Assembly (NCBI GenBank): GCA_051418055.1
Contig: JBPRGH010000136.1
Coordinates: 1 to 64,000, forward strand
DNA from: JBPRGH01 sp051418055
Lineage (GTDB): Bacteria; Bacteroidota; Bacteroidia; Cytophagales; Cyclobacteriaceae
DNA: 64,000 nt
Direction of reading: 5' to 3'
The translations under genes were made by a program, and so were the position numbers. The notes below the pieces were generated by a model. The model was not told where the DNA came from, did not search any database, and saw nothing but the letters and a program-made list of their open reading frames with translations. Shown here piece after piece: positions 55,355-64,000 of the stretch. Position 1 is the first letter of the stretch; every line of letters begins with the position of its first letter.

Positions 55355-56941
55355 TTGAGTAATGAATTAATTATTAATGGTACTCAAAATGGATATCGCA
55401 TTGCCCTGCTGAAAGACAAAAACCTGATTGAAATACATCAGGAAGATAACGAAGAAAAATTTACGGTTGGAGACATTTACCTGGGCAAGGTAAAAAAAAT
55501 TGTTCAGGGGCTAAATGCGGCCTTTATTGACATTGGTCATGAAAAAGATGCCTTTTTGCATTATCTTGACCTGGGGCCGAATTTCAACTCATTAAAAGAA
55601 TACACTCGTCGTTTAAAAACCGTAAAAGGAGCTTCCAGCAAGCTGGAAAAGTTCAAGTTAAAACCTGAAATAAATAAACACGGAAAAATTTCCGATGTAC
55701 TTAATAAAAACCAGCAGATACTGGTTCAGGTTGTAAAAGAACCTATTTCCACAAAAGGGCCACGATTATCCTGTGAGATTTCCATTCCGGGAAGGTATCT
55801 GGTATTAGTGCCTTTCTCAAATGCAGTAAACGTTTCAAAAAAGATCGCAAGTAGCGACGAAAGGAAACGTCTTGTCCGTTTAGTTTCATCAATTAAGCCA
55901 GAGAATTATGGCGTGATCATCCGTACAGTTGCCGAAGGCAAGGATGTACGTGAGCTTGATACAGATCTGCGAAATTCTGTTAAAATTTGGGAGGAAGGCA
56001 TAAAGGATTTGCCTCAGGCCCAAACCAGAGATAAGATTATTGGTGAAATGAGCAAAGCGTCAGCATTATTACGTGATGTGCTGAATGAATCTTTTGACAG
56101 TGTCTATATCGATGACAAAAAATTATTCGATGAAGTAAGGGATTACATCCATTCTATAGCTCCGGCTAAAGAAAAGATCGTAAAGTTTTATAATGGCAAA
56201 GAAAAGATATTTGAAAACTTTGGTGTTGAAAAACAGATAAAAGCAGCTTTTGGTCAATCGGTAAGCCTTAAACGTGGAGGCTATCTCATAATTGAGCATA
56301 CTGAGGCACTTCATGTTATTGATGTCAACAGTGGTAATAAATCCAACAGAGAAGAAGATCAGGAAACAACAGCTTTGTCTGTAAATATCGAAGCGGCAAA
56401 GGAAATAGCACGCCAGCTGAGGCTCCGTGATATGGGCGGTATTATTGTGGTGGACTTTATTGATATGCGTAAGGCAGACAATAAAAAACAGATCTATAAG
56501 ATCATGAGAGATGAAATGTCATCCGACAGATCTAAGCACACTGTACTTCCGCTGTCTAAATTTGGCTTAATGCAAATCACCAGGCAGCGTGTAAGGCCGG
56601 AAATGAATATTGCAACTAAAGAAGTGTGCCCGACTTGTTATGGTACAGGTAAAATTAGCGCATCCCTTTTAGTAGCCGATGAAATTGAGCGACATGTTGA
56701 CCATCTGTTAAGGAAACAGAATGAAAAAGGTTTAACTCTGGCAGTTCATCCGTTCCTATATGCCTTTTTCACAAAAGGTCTGGTTTCAAAAAGGGTGGAT
56801 TGGTTTTTAAAATATTTTAAGTGGGTAAATATTGTGGAGGATTCCTCACTGCCCGTTACAGAATTTAAATTTATCAATAAAGCTGACGAAGAAATAGAAA
56901 TCCCGGGCTTCCAAAGTGAATTAGCTCCAAAAGAAGAGTAG
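55355..56941 (+). CDS. rng: RNase G/E family ribonuclease
   Basis: The 528-residue protein has an N-terminal S1 domain (FTVGDIYLGKVKKIVQGLNAAFIDIGHEKDAFLHYLDL). The catalytic RNase E/G core follows, with the metal-binding aspartates in HVIDVNSGNKSNRE and GGIIVVDFIDMRKADNK. The zinc-link motif CPTCYGTGKI is also present. The gene starts at TTG (55355). There is no long C-terminal scaffold, so it is RNase G-like. Its order after HU and a TPR gene is conserved in Bacteroidota. Confidence 0.93.
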   Translation: MSNELIINGTQNGYRIALLKDKNLIEIHQEDNEEKFTVGDIYLGKVKKIVQGLNAAFIDIGHEKDAFLHYLDLGPNFNSLKEYTRRLKTVKGASSKLEKFKLKPEINKHGKISDVLNKNQQILVQVVKEPISTKGPRLSCEISIPGRYLVLVPFSNAVNVSKKIASSDERKRLVRLVSSIKPENYGVIIRTVAEGKDVRELDTDLRNSVKIWEEGIKDLPQAQTRDKIIGEMSKASALLRDVLNESFDSVYIDDKKLFDEVRDYIHSIAPAKEKIVKFYNGKEKIFENFGVEKQIKAAFGQSVSLKRGGYLIIEHTEALHVIDVNSGNKSNREEDQETTALSVNIEAAKEIARQLRLRDMGGIIVVDFIDMRKADNKKQIYKIMRDEMSSDRSKHTVLPLSKFGLMQITRQRVRPEMNIATKEVCPTCYGTGKISASLLVADEIERHVDHLLRKQNEKGLTLAVHPFLYAFFTKGLVSKRVDWFLKYFKWVNIVEDSSLPVTEFKFINKADEEIEIPGFQSELAPKEE

Positions 56942-56986
56942 GTTTACAGGATAATTAGGAGCGTCTATTATATCAGTATAAAATAT

Positions 56987-57032
56987 AAAAGCAGGTGAAG
57001 AAGATATTAATTATCTGATTTCGCCTGCTTTT
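56987..57032. terminator. Bidirectional terminator between rng and the glycosyltransferase gene
   Basis: AAAAGCAGGTGAA (56987-56999) pairs with TTCGCCTGCTTTT (57020-57032), with one G-U. The inner loop has a smaller AGATA/TATCT stem. It overlaps the last codons of the minus-strand glycosyltransferase gene. Confidence 0.75.
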
Positions 57033-58182
57033 CTACTATTTGCACAAAAGTTTTCTCCCAGTCCTTTAGGTTAAACTTTTCGCGGGCTAATTTCAGGGCA
57101 TTGTGCTGAGCTTCTTTAAGTTTGCTCATATCCCTTAGAAGAGGACTTAATTTTTCTATAAAATCTTTAGGATCTTCCGGGTCATAGTTAAACCCACAGC
57201 TGTATTTGCCGGTAAGATCAGAAAGCCAGCCACCGAAGTTTAAAATTATGAGTTTTCCTGATGCCAAACCATCAAAAAATTTATTAGGACTGCCGGTTTC
57301 CAGTACAGGAAGTTTTCTATACGACACATAGATGGCATGACTATTAGTAAGCACTCTCTTAACCTCTTCTTTATTACCGAAAGGAATGAAAAAAATGTTT
57401 TTTATGCCATCGTCTTTCACTTTAATTTTTAGCTTCTCGTAAGCAGCTCCTCTTCCCATAAGATAAAAATGGACTTTCAACTCCCGCCTTTGCGCTTCTA
57501 ATGCGGCATTAAGAAAATACTCAAGACCGTTAGCTCTGCCGATGGCGCCTGTATAGCTGATTATAAACGGCTCTGGTGGAATAAATTTCTCTTTATAAAA
57601 GAAATCTATATCAGAGAAATTAGGAACATAAAATACAGGTCTGGTGGTGCGCTGCTTTATGGTAGAAACAATATAAGGAGACAAACCTATAACCCCCGAT
57701 GAATTTGCATATATACTTTTTTCCAGAAAATGTGCCAGGTGTGGTGCAAAGGGATAATTTAAGGCCCCCATTGCTAGGGGTGCATCAGGCCAAAGATCTC
57801 CCACCTCAAAGAGATATGGAACCTTCTTTTGCTTTAATAACCAATAACCGATTATGCCACTGGTAAGGGGAGTGGAAATACAATAGCAATAATTAAACTG
57901 AGAAACGAATGATTTTCTTCTGCAATAGTTGATCGCTTTAAGAACAAATGCAAGATAGGAGATTATCCTTCGCGGAAAGGACATTTTGTTGGAATAGGAG
58001 ACAGGAAGATAATGAACTTCCAGGGCATCAATATTTTTAATTTTGGATTTTTTAAAATTCTTCCTGCTTAAAACCGTTACTTTATGACCAGCTTTTAATA
58101 ATGCCTGCCCGAGATAATATGAGCGTACTGCCCCTCCTTCATCAGGATAGCGAAAATGTTGATGAATAATTAAGAAATTCAT
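57007..58182 (-). CDS. Glycosyltransferase family 4 protein
   Basis: The 391-residue protein has the GT-B fold: N-terminal MNFLIIHQHFRYPDEGGAVRSYYLGQALLKAGHKVTVLSR, and the C-terminal nucleotide-sugar-binding region (ISYTGAIGRANGLEYFLNA ... ETGSPNKFFDGLASGKLIIL). It probably transfers a sugar to a cell-surface glycan or lipid carrier. It is the last gene of the sigma-nth operon and overlaps nth by 4 bp. Confidence 0.87.
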   Translation of the reverse strand: MNFLIIHQHFRYPDEGGAVRSYYLGQALLKAGHKVTVLSRKNFKKSKIKNIDALEVHYLPVSYSNKMSFPRRIISYLAFVLKAINYCRRKSFVSQFNYCYCISTPLTSGIIGYWLLKQKKVPYLFEVGDLWPDAPLAMGALNYPFAPHLAHFLEKSIYANSSGVIGLSPYIVSTIKQRTTRPVFYVPNFSDIDFFYKEKFIPPEPFIISYTGAIGRANGLEYFLNAALEAQRRELKVHFYLMGRGAAYEKLKIKVKDDGIKNIFFIPFGNKEEVKRVLTNSHAIYVSYRKLPVLETGSPNKFFDGLASGKLIILNFGGWLSDLTGKYSCGFNYDPEDPKDFIEKLSPLLRDMSKLKEAQHNALKLAREKFNLKDWEKTFVQIVEKQAKSDN

Positions 58183-58832
58183 TCCCGGGGGACCAGATTT
58201 TTATTGTAATACCTGCAAATATGCGTGATGGGGCAAATAGAGCATTTCGGGTTTCGGGCAATGCAAATGTAACGGCCATGAAGGATCAACCAATGGTGTG
58301 CCCTGTGAATATATTCGTCAGGAATGTTTTTAACCAGCTGCTTTTCTACAGCCAGGGGGGTAGGAGCATTTTGATTTACCAGCCCCAGTCTTTTTGAAAC
58401 CCTAAAAACATGAGTATCCACAGCCATTTTTGGCTGTTCATAAATTACTGAAGCTACAACATTTGCTGTTTTGCGGCCAACCCCTGGAAGCTTTTGTAGC
58501 TCCTTAACATCAGAGGGTATATCGCCTCCAAAATCATGCACCAGCATTTTTGCCATTCCAATCAGGTGTTTCGCCTTATTATTTGGGTAAGAAACCGATT
58601 TAATATAAGGCTGCACCTCATCAAAATGACTATGGGCGAGATGCTCAGCCGTAGGAAAAGCTTTAAATAAAGCAGGAGTAACTAAATTAACCCTTTTATC
58701 CGTGCATTGAGCACTCAATATCACAGCAATCAGGAGCTGGTACGGATTTTCATAATGTAATTCCGTCTCAGCCTCAGGCTGATGTGTAGTAAAATATTCT
58801 AAAAAAGCTTTATACCTTTCTTTCCTCTGCAT
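58179..58832 (-). CDS. nth: Endonuclease III
   Basis: The 217-residue protein has the helix-hairpin-helix LQKLPGVGRKTANVV with the catalytic lysine, the catalytic aspartate in MAVDTHVFRVSKRLG and the 4Fe-4S ligands C-x6-C-x2-C-x5-C (CIARNPKCSICPITHIC). It is a bifunctional DNA glycosylase/AP lyase for oxidised pyrimidines. It overlaps the glycosyltransferase by 4 bp and follows the small ORF by 2 bp. Confidence 0.95.
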   Translation of the reverse strand: MQRKERYKAFLEYFTTHQPEAETELHYENPYQLLIAVILSAQCTDKRVNLVTPALFKAFPTAEHLAHSHFDEVQPYIKSVSYPNNKAKHLIGMAKMLVHDFGGDIPSDVKELQKLPGVGRKTANVVASVIYEQPKMAVDTHVFRVSKRLGLVNQNAPTPLAVEKQLVKNIPDEYIHRAHHWLILHGRYICIARNPKCSICPITHICRYYNKNLVPRE

Positions 58833-58834
58833 CC

Positions 58835-59071
58835 TTACAATTTAGGATGCAAATTAAAGGATTTAGAATAAGAAATTATATTATCAATTACTTTTTGTGA
58901 GGGTGCTATTGCTGCTCTATCCAGCTTGCACTGCAATTCGAGTAGCTCCTGCACTTCATCTCTTAAAAAGTCGTCCTTAAGTAAAGCATCTTCAAATGCT
59001 TTTTCTTCTTTTTCACTAAACTCGCCATATACATAAAGAATGGCATCACTCTGGGTAAAAGTTTTGGTCAT
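58835..59071 (-). CDS. Small protein in the ECF sigma operon, possible anti-sigma partner
   Basis: The 78-residue protein is acidic and helical (FTQSDAILYVYGEFSEKEEKAFEDALLKDDFLRDEVQELLELQCKLD). Its start overlaps the sigma factor gene by 26 bp, so they are coupled. This resembles the N-terminal part of zinc-less anti-sigma factors, but it has no transmembrane segment. Its function is unconfirmed. Confidence 0.65.
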   Translation of the reverse strand: MTKTFTQSDAILYVYGEFSEKEEKAFEDALLKDDFLRDEVQELLELQCKLDRAAIAPSQKVIDNIISYSKSFNLHPKL

Positions 59072-59654
59072 AAGCAGTATGATTTGTTTTCATTTTCTTC
59101 CTCAGATTAATGAGCGCATAACGCATCCTACCTAAGGCAGTATTTATACTAACCCCTGTCATATCCGCAATTTCCTTAAAGCTCATGTCCATGTAATGGC
59201 GCATGACAAGAACCTCCCTTTGGTTATCAGGTAGCTCCTTTATTAAATCACGTATTCGGGAATGAGTTTCTTTTTTAATTTGAGTCTCTTCATAAGAGTC
59301 TTCAGCGAAATCCATGTTGTTAAATACAAACGACCCATCTTCCATAATTATTTCAGGATATCTTTTTGATTTTCTGAAATGATCGATAGCAAGATTATGA
59401 GCAATACGAACGATCCAGGGAAGAAATTTTCCCTCTTCGTTATATCTTCCAGCCCTGATAGTCTTAATTGCTTTTACACATGTTTCCTGAAGCAAATCCT
59501 CCGCCACATACCGGTCTTTTACGATTAGATAGATAGTTGAAAAAATCTTGCTGTGATGCCTGTTTAAAAGTTCTTCAAACGCAGATTCATTTCCACTGCG
59601 GTAACTCGACACCAACTTTTTGTCACTGATCTTGTACTTCTCCATTAAGTTCAC
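59046..59654 (-). CDS. ECF-type RNA polymerase sigma factor
   Basis: The 202-residue protein has sigma region 2 (FEELLNRHHSKIFSTIYLIVKDRYVAEDLLQETCVKAIK) and region 4 (LPDNQREVLVMRHYMDMSFKEIADMTGVSINTALGRMRYALINLRKKM). The region between carries a conserved loop. Its linked target genes are not known. It starts at the ATG at 59652-59654; one three codons later is also possible. A well-matched promoter lies upstream. Confidence 0.92.
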   Translation of the reverse strand: MNLMEKYKISDKKLVSSYRSGNESAFEELLNRHHSKIFSTIYLIVKDRYVAEDLLQETCVKAIKTIRAGRYNEEGKFLPWIVRIAHNLAIDHFRKSKRYPEIIMEDGSFVFNNMDFAEDSYEETQIKKETHSRIRDLIKELPDNQREVLVMRHYMDMSFKEIADMTGVSINTALGRMRYALINLRKKMKTNHTAYDQNFYPE

Positions 59655-59722
59655 ATATTAGTTAACGTAGAGGTTTATATCATATTGTATCGTTTAGAGT
59701 GAAACATATTAAAGTGTAATAT

Positions 59723-59753
59723 CAAATATAATGTTAAAAAACAGATATTTCAA
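59723..59753 (-). promoter_or_regulatory. Bacteroidota-type promoter for the sigma factor operon
   Basis: On the minus strand a -33 TTG (59751-59753), a 20-bp spacer and a -7 element TATATTTG (59723-59730) match the consensus TAnnTTTG. It lies about 69 bp upstream of the sigma start codon. Confidence 0.68.
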
Positions 59754-59882
59754 ATACAATTTGCTCTTCTTTTTGTTACAAACAATAAGTTGCAGAAATA
59801 GTCGTTGAAATTATTTTTTCAATTGTTATTTTGCATTTAAAATTCATTTGTTAGTTTAAGCCCCTGAAATTAAAATTACAAC

Positions 59883-60185
59883 ATGCAAAAAAATCGGGTG
59901 ATCAAAAGTTATGAGAATCTCAGCCCAGAATTAAGGGCTGTTCTTCGCAAGCGTTATCCAGAGGGTTTTGAAGACCACCTTATGCGAATTATGAACGCAA
60001 AAAATGAGCCAATCTTTGTTGTGCCACTGGAAACGGAAGATACGATGTACTTAATAAAAGTCTCAGTATCGCGAAATAGTGAGGGAGAGTATGATATTGA
60101 TAGTGGGATGGAAGAAAAAGATGAGTTTGATGAGAGTGCAGTGGATCATGAACCATCCGAAGAGCCAGACTTTGATGAAGATTAA
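59883..60185 (+). CDS. Conserved small acidic protein
   Basis: The 100-residue protein has a compact N-terminal region (NLSPELRAVLRKRYPEGFEDHLMRIMNAKNEPIFVVPLETEDTMYLIKVSV). A very acidic tail follows (EEKDEFDESAVDHEPSEEPDFDED). I do not recognise a named domain. It is followed by a strong terminator and by uvrA. Confidence 0.75.
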   Translation: MQKNRVIKSYENLSPELRAVLRKRYPEGFEDHLMRIMNAKNEPIFVVPLETEDTMYLIKVSVSRNSEGEYDIDSGMEEKDEFDESAVDHEPSEEPDFDED

Positions 60186-60203
60186 TAATATACTTTAACT
60201 TTG
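60172..60203 (+). promoter_or_regulatory. Candidate promoter for uvrA
   Basis: TTTG (TTG at 60172-60174) is followed at 21 bp by TAACTTTG (60196-60203), which matches the -7 consensus TAnnTTTG. It would start transcription near 60210, just before the hairpin at 60212. It overlaps the end of the upstream gene. Confidence 0.5.
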
Positions 60204-60211
60204 TATAATTC

Positions 60212-60248
60212 AAACACTACCTTGAATATCCTGGTAGTGTTTTTTTTT
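60212..60248 (+). terminator. Terminator hairpin between the acidic-protein gene and uvrA
   Basis: AAACACTACC (60212-60221) pairs with GGTAGTGTTT (60233-60242) and is followed by a run of seven or more T. It is a strong intrinsic terminator for the acidic-protein gene. If uvrA starts transcription near 60210, the hairpin falls in its leader. Confidence 0.85.
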
Positions 60249-60252
60249 AAAA

Positions 60253-63045
60253 ATGGGAGCAGAGAAGTTGAATATAGAAAATCTTGATCCAAGGCATCAT
60301 ATCATTATAAAAGGTGCCAGGGTTAATAATCTGAAGAATATTAATGTAGCCATTCCGCGAAATAAGCTGGTGGTGATTACCGGCTTATCGGGATCAGGGA
60401 AATCTTCCCTGGCTTTTGATACATTATTTGCCGAAGGACAGAGAATGTACGTGGAAAGCCTGAGCAGCTATGCACGGCAGTTTTTAGGAAGACTTGAAAA
60501 ACCGGAAGTTGATTATATACGAGGTGTATCTCCGGCAGTAGCTATCGAACAGAAGGTAAATACCCGCAATCCACGCTCCACAGTAGGGACCACCACTGAG
60601 ATCTATGATTACCTGAAGCTATTGTTTGCCCGTATAGGAAAAACCTACTCTCCTGTGAGTAGTGAATTGGTGACAAAAGATTCGGTTACTGATGTAGTTA
60701 ATAAGCTTAACTCATTTCCGAAGGAAACAAAAGTGACTATTGCATGTCCGTTGAAGATACGAGATAAGCGCTCGATAAAGGAAGAGCTTAATATTTTGTT
60801 GAGTAAAGGTTTTACCAGAATATTAAAAGACGGAGGGGTTATATTTATTGAAGACGAGCTGCAGGAAAAAAAATTTGGAAATGATTATGAGATCTTAATA
60901 GATCGTGCCGTAACCGATCCTGATGATGAGGATACGCAGTACAGACTGGCGGATTCGATACAAACAGCATTTTTTGAAGGCGAAGGAGAGTGTACCATAC
61001 ATATTGCAGGGGAAGGAAACTATAAGTTTTCTGACAAATTCGAAAAGGATGGAATAAGGTTTGAAGAGCCCTCGGTCCATTTTTTCAGCTTTAATAACCC
61101 ATTTGGTGCATGCAGGACCTGTGAGGGTTTTGGAAAAATATTAGGTATCGATGAAGATCTTGTGATCCCCGATCGAAGCCTTTCCATATATGAAGGGGCC
61201 ATTGCGCCATGGAGAAGCGAAAGGATGCAGAAATGGGTGGAGCCGCTTATAAAGAATGGGATACGGTTTGATTTTCCCATACATCGTGAAGTGAATGAAC
61301 TGACAAAGAAAGAATATCAGCTTCTGTGGACCGGTAATAAATATTTTGATGGCCTCAACGCCTTTTTTAAGTATCTGGAGTCTAAAACCCATAAGATCCA
61401 GTATAGAGTAATGCTTTCCCGGTATCGTGGTCGTACAGTATGTCCTGATTGTAAAGGTACCAGGTTAAGAAAAGATGCTTCGTATGTAAAAGTGGGAGAT
61501 CATTCAATAACAGACCTTGTATTAATGCCTGTCGAACAGGTACTGGATTATTTCAAAAATTTAAACCTGGAAAAGCATGAGCTAAAAATAGCTGATCGCC
61601 TAATTATAGAAATAAAGAGCAGGCTCGGATATCTTGAACAGGTTGGCCTGAGCTACCTGACCTTAAACAGATTAACCTCTTCTCTGTCAGGAGGTGAGTA
61701 TCAGCGTATAAAATTGGCTACCTCCCTTGGAAGTGCCCTTGTGGGGTCTATGTATATCCTTGATGAACCGAGTATAGGGCTCCATCCGAGAGATACGCAG
61801 CAGCTTATTAAAGTTTTAAAGCATCTGCGGGATCTTGGTAATACTGTAGTGGTGGTAGAGCATGAAGAGGAAATAATGAAGGCAGCAGATCAAATTATAG
61901 ATATTGGACCTAATGCCGGCGCTCATGGCGGTGAGCTTGTTTATCAGGGGACAATAGCTGAAATGAATGGAGATGTTTCTACTCATACCACGAGATTTTT
62001 AAAAGGAGAGGATAAAATTGATATTCCGAAATCCAGAAGGAAATGGAAAGACAGCATTACCATTCATGGAGCCAGAGAGAATAATTTAAAAAATGTTACA
62101 GTCCAATTTCCGCTGGGTGTATTAACAACAGTTACAGGAGTTTCCGGCTCAGGGAAATCCACTTTAATAAATTCTGTTTTATTTCCTGGAGTTTCAAAAC
62201 TTTTAGGTTTAGGGGGAGACAGCACAGGCAAACATGATAAAATCACCGGTGATTTTCAGCAATTGAGCGGCCTGGAATATGTGAACCAGAATCCAATCGG
62301 TAAATCTTCCCGGTCAAATCCGGTTACTTATGTGAAAGCTTATGATGGCATTCGCCAGCTATTTGCCGATCAGCAGTTGAGCCATCAGCGGGGATATAAA
62401 CCCTCACATTTTTCCTTTAATGTTGATGGTGGACGATGTGATGTGTGTCAGGGAGAAGGTACTCAAAAGATTGAAATGCAGTTTATGGCTGACATCTACC
62501 TGACCTGTGAAGCCTGTAAAGGGGCTCGTTTTAAACAGGAGGTTTTAGATGTGACTTACAGGGACAAGAATATTTCGGAGGTCCTTGATCTGACTGTTGA
62601 AGAATCAATTGAATTTTTTAAAGATATTAATTCTGTGGTTTCTAAATTGCTGCCATTATTTGAAGTAGGCCTGGGATATATCCGTTTAGGGCAATCATCA
62701 AATTCATTAAGCGGCGGGGAAGCCCAGCGTGTGAAGCTGGCCTCTTACTTAGGAAAGGGCTCTAATAAAGATAAGATGCTATTCATTTTTGATGAACCAA
62801 CAACCGGGCTTCATTTCCATGACATAGATAAATTATTAACCTCTATAAATGCACTGGTTGAGCAGGGTCATTCTGTGATAATTATAGAACATAACATCGA
62901 AATTATTAAATCTGCGGATTGGATAATAGATCTTGGCCCAGAGGGAGGAGATAAGGGCGGAAGTATCCTTTTTGAAGGCACTCCTGAAGAAATGATAAAA
63001 CAGAATAAGGGTTACACAGTTAAATATCTGAAAGATAAGTTGTGA
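60253..63045 (+). CDS. uvrA: Excinuclease ABC subunit A
   Basis: The 930-residue protein has two ABC ATPase halves: Walker A at 44-51 (GLSGSGKS) and GVSGSGKST in the second half, with signatures [12 protein letters not shown] and [12 protein letters not shown]. Both zinc modules are seen ([16 protein letters not shown] and [18 protein letters not shown]). It detects DNA damage for nucleotide-excision repair. The ATG is directly after the terminator T-run. A TTG at 60268 with GGGAG upstream is an alternative start. Confidence 0.97.
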   Translation: MGAEKLNIENLDPRHHIIIKGARVNNLKNINVAIPRNKLVVITGLSGSGKSSLAFDTLFAEGQRMYVESLSSYARQFLGRLEKPEVDYIRGVSPAVAIEQKVNTRNPRSTVGTTTEIYDYLKLLFARIGKTYSPVSSELVTKDSVTDVVNKLNSFPKETKVTIACPLKIRDKRSIKEELNILLSKGFTRILKDGGVIFIEDELQEKKFGNDYEILIDRAVTDPDDEDTQYRLADSIQTAFFEGEGECTIHIAGEGNYKFSDKFEKDGIRFEEPSVHFFSFNNPFGACRTCEGFGKILGIDEDLVIPDRSLSIYEGAIAPWRSERMQKWVEPLIKNGIRFDFPIHREVNELTKKEYQLLWTGNKYFDGLNAFFKYLESKTHKIQYRVMLSRYRGRTVCPDCKGTRLRKDASYVKVGDHSITDLVLMPVEQVLDYFKNLNLEKHELKIADRLIIEIKSRLGYLEQVGLSYLTLNRLTSSLSGGEYQRIKLATSLGSALVGSMYILDEPSIGLHPRDTQQLIKVLKHLRDLGNTVVVVEHEEEIMKAADQIIDIGPNAGAHGGELVYQGTIAEMNGDVSTHTTRFLKGEDKIDIPKSRRKWKDSITIHGARENNLKNVTVQFPLGVLTTVTGVSGSGKSTLINSVLFPGVSKLLGLGGDSTGKHDKITGDFQQLSGLEYVNQNPIGKSSRSNPVTYVKAYDGIRQLFADQQLSHQRGYKPSHFSFNVDGGRCDVCQGEGTQKIEMQFMADIYLTCEACKGARFKQEVLDVTYRDKNISEVLDLTVEESIEFFKDINSVVSKLLPLFEVGLGYIRLGQSSNSLSGGEAQRVKLASYLGKGSNKDKMLFIFDEPTTGLHFHDIDKLLTSINALVEQGHSVIIIEHNIEIIKSADWIIDLGPEGGDKGGSILFEGTPEEMIKQNKGYTVKYLKDKL

Positions 63046-63090
63046 TAAGTTACAATTATTATTTGGTATCTTTCAGTTTTAAGCACATAA

Positions 63091-64000
<910 letters not shown>

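Overview
The window looks like chromosomal DNA of a Bacteroidota bacterium, most likely of the Cytophagales type. Evidence is the gldD-gldE gliding pair, the clustering of ssb, gldE, mutY, a HU gene and an RNase G/E gene, many lipoproteins and secreted proteins of Bacteroidota type, AT-rich spacers, and promoters of the form TTG-N20-TAnnTTTG. I saw no rRNA or tRNA genes, CRISPR array, prophage or intact insertion sequence.

Layout. Positions 1-16.7 kb run almost entirely on the minus strand. They hold a VWA/MoxR pair, a 7-TM protein, a higBA toxin-antitoxin module, a PLP decarboxylase, several small accessory genes (AHSA1, VF530, DUF6155, a DHFR-like reductase), UPF0182, CIA30, a nucleotidyltransferase, a DPP4-like peptidase and ComF. 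This part is rich in intergenic repeats: heptanucleotide arrays, a dispersed ACCGC...CGCTAAG-type repeat in four copies, and a GC-rich REP-like element. It also contains two gene remnants that have no intact annotation, a second VF530 gene and a frameshifted TIR-like gene. Positions 16.9-28.5 kb run on the plus strand: an AhpD-like gene, a DUF4175 protein, an RsbW-like ATPase, ybeY, mnmG, a methyltransferase, an Ig-like lipoprotein and a TPR protein.

This plus-strand block carries the strongest non-coding signals. Two perfect parS-type palindromes lie just upstream of mnmG. About 4.5 kb further on is a 340-bp AT-rich spacer with a cluster of DnaA boxes. Together they suggest that the replication origin lies here.

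Positions 28.5-47.2 kb are mostly minus strand: an MltF-like transglycosylase, a sterol desaturase-like enzyme, a PhoD-like phosphatase, an MBL hydrolase, a 1614-residue secreted protein, then prmA-tpiA, recG, gldD-gldE and ssb. A plus-strand RND efflux operon (47.4-52.8 kb) separates ssb from mutY. HU, a TPR protein, a 29-residue basic protein and the RNase G/E gene follow. The right end has an ECF sigma operon (sigma factor, small protein, nth, glycosyltransferase), then uvrA and a truncated gdhA at the window edge.
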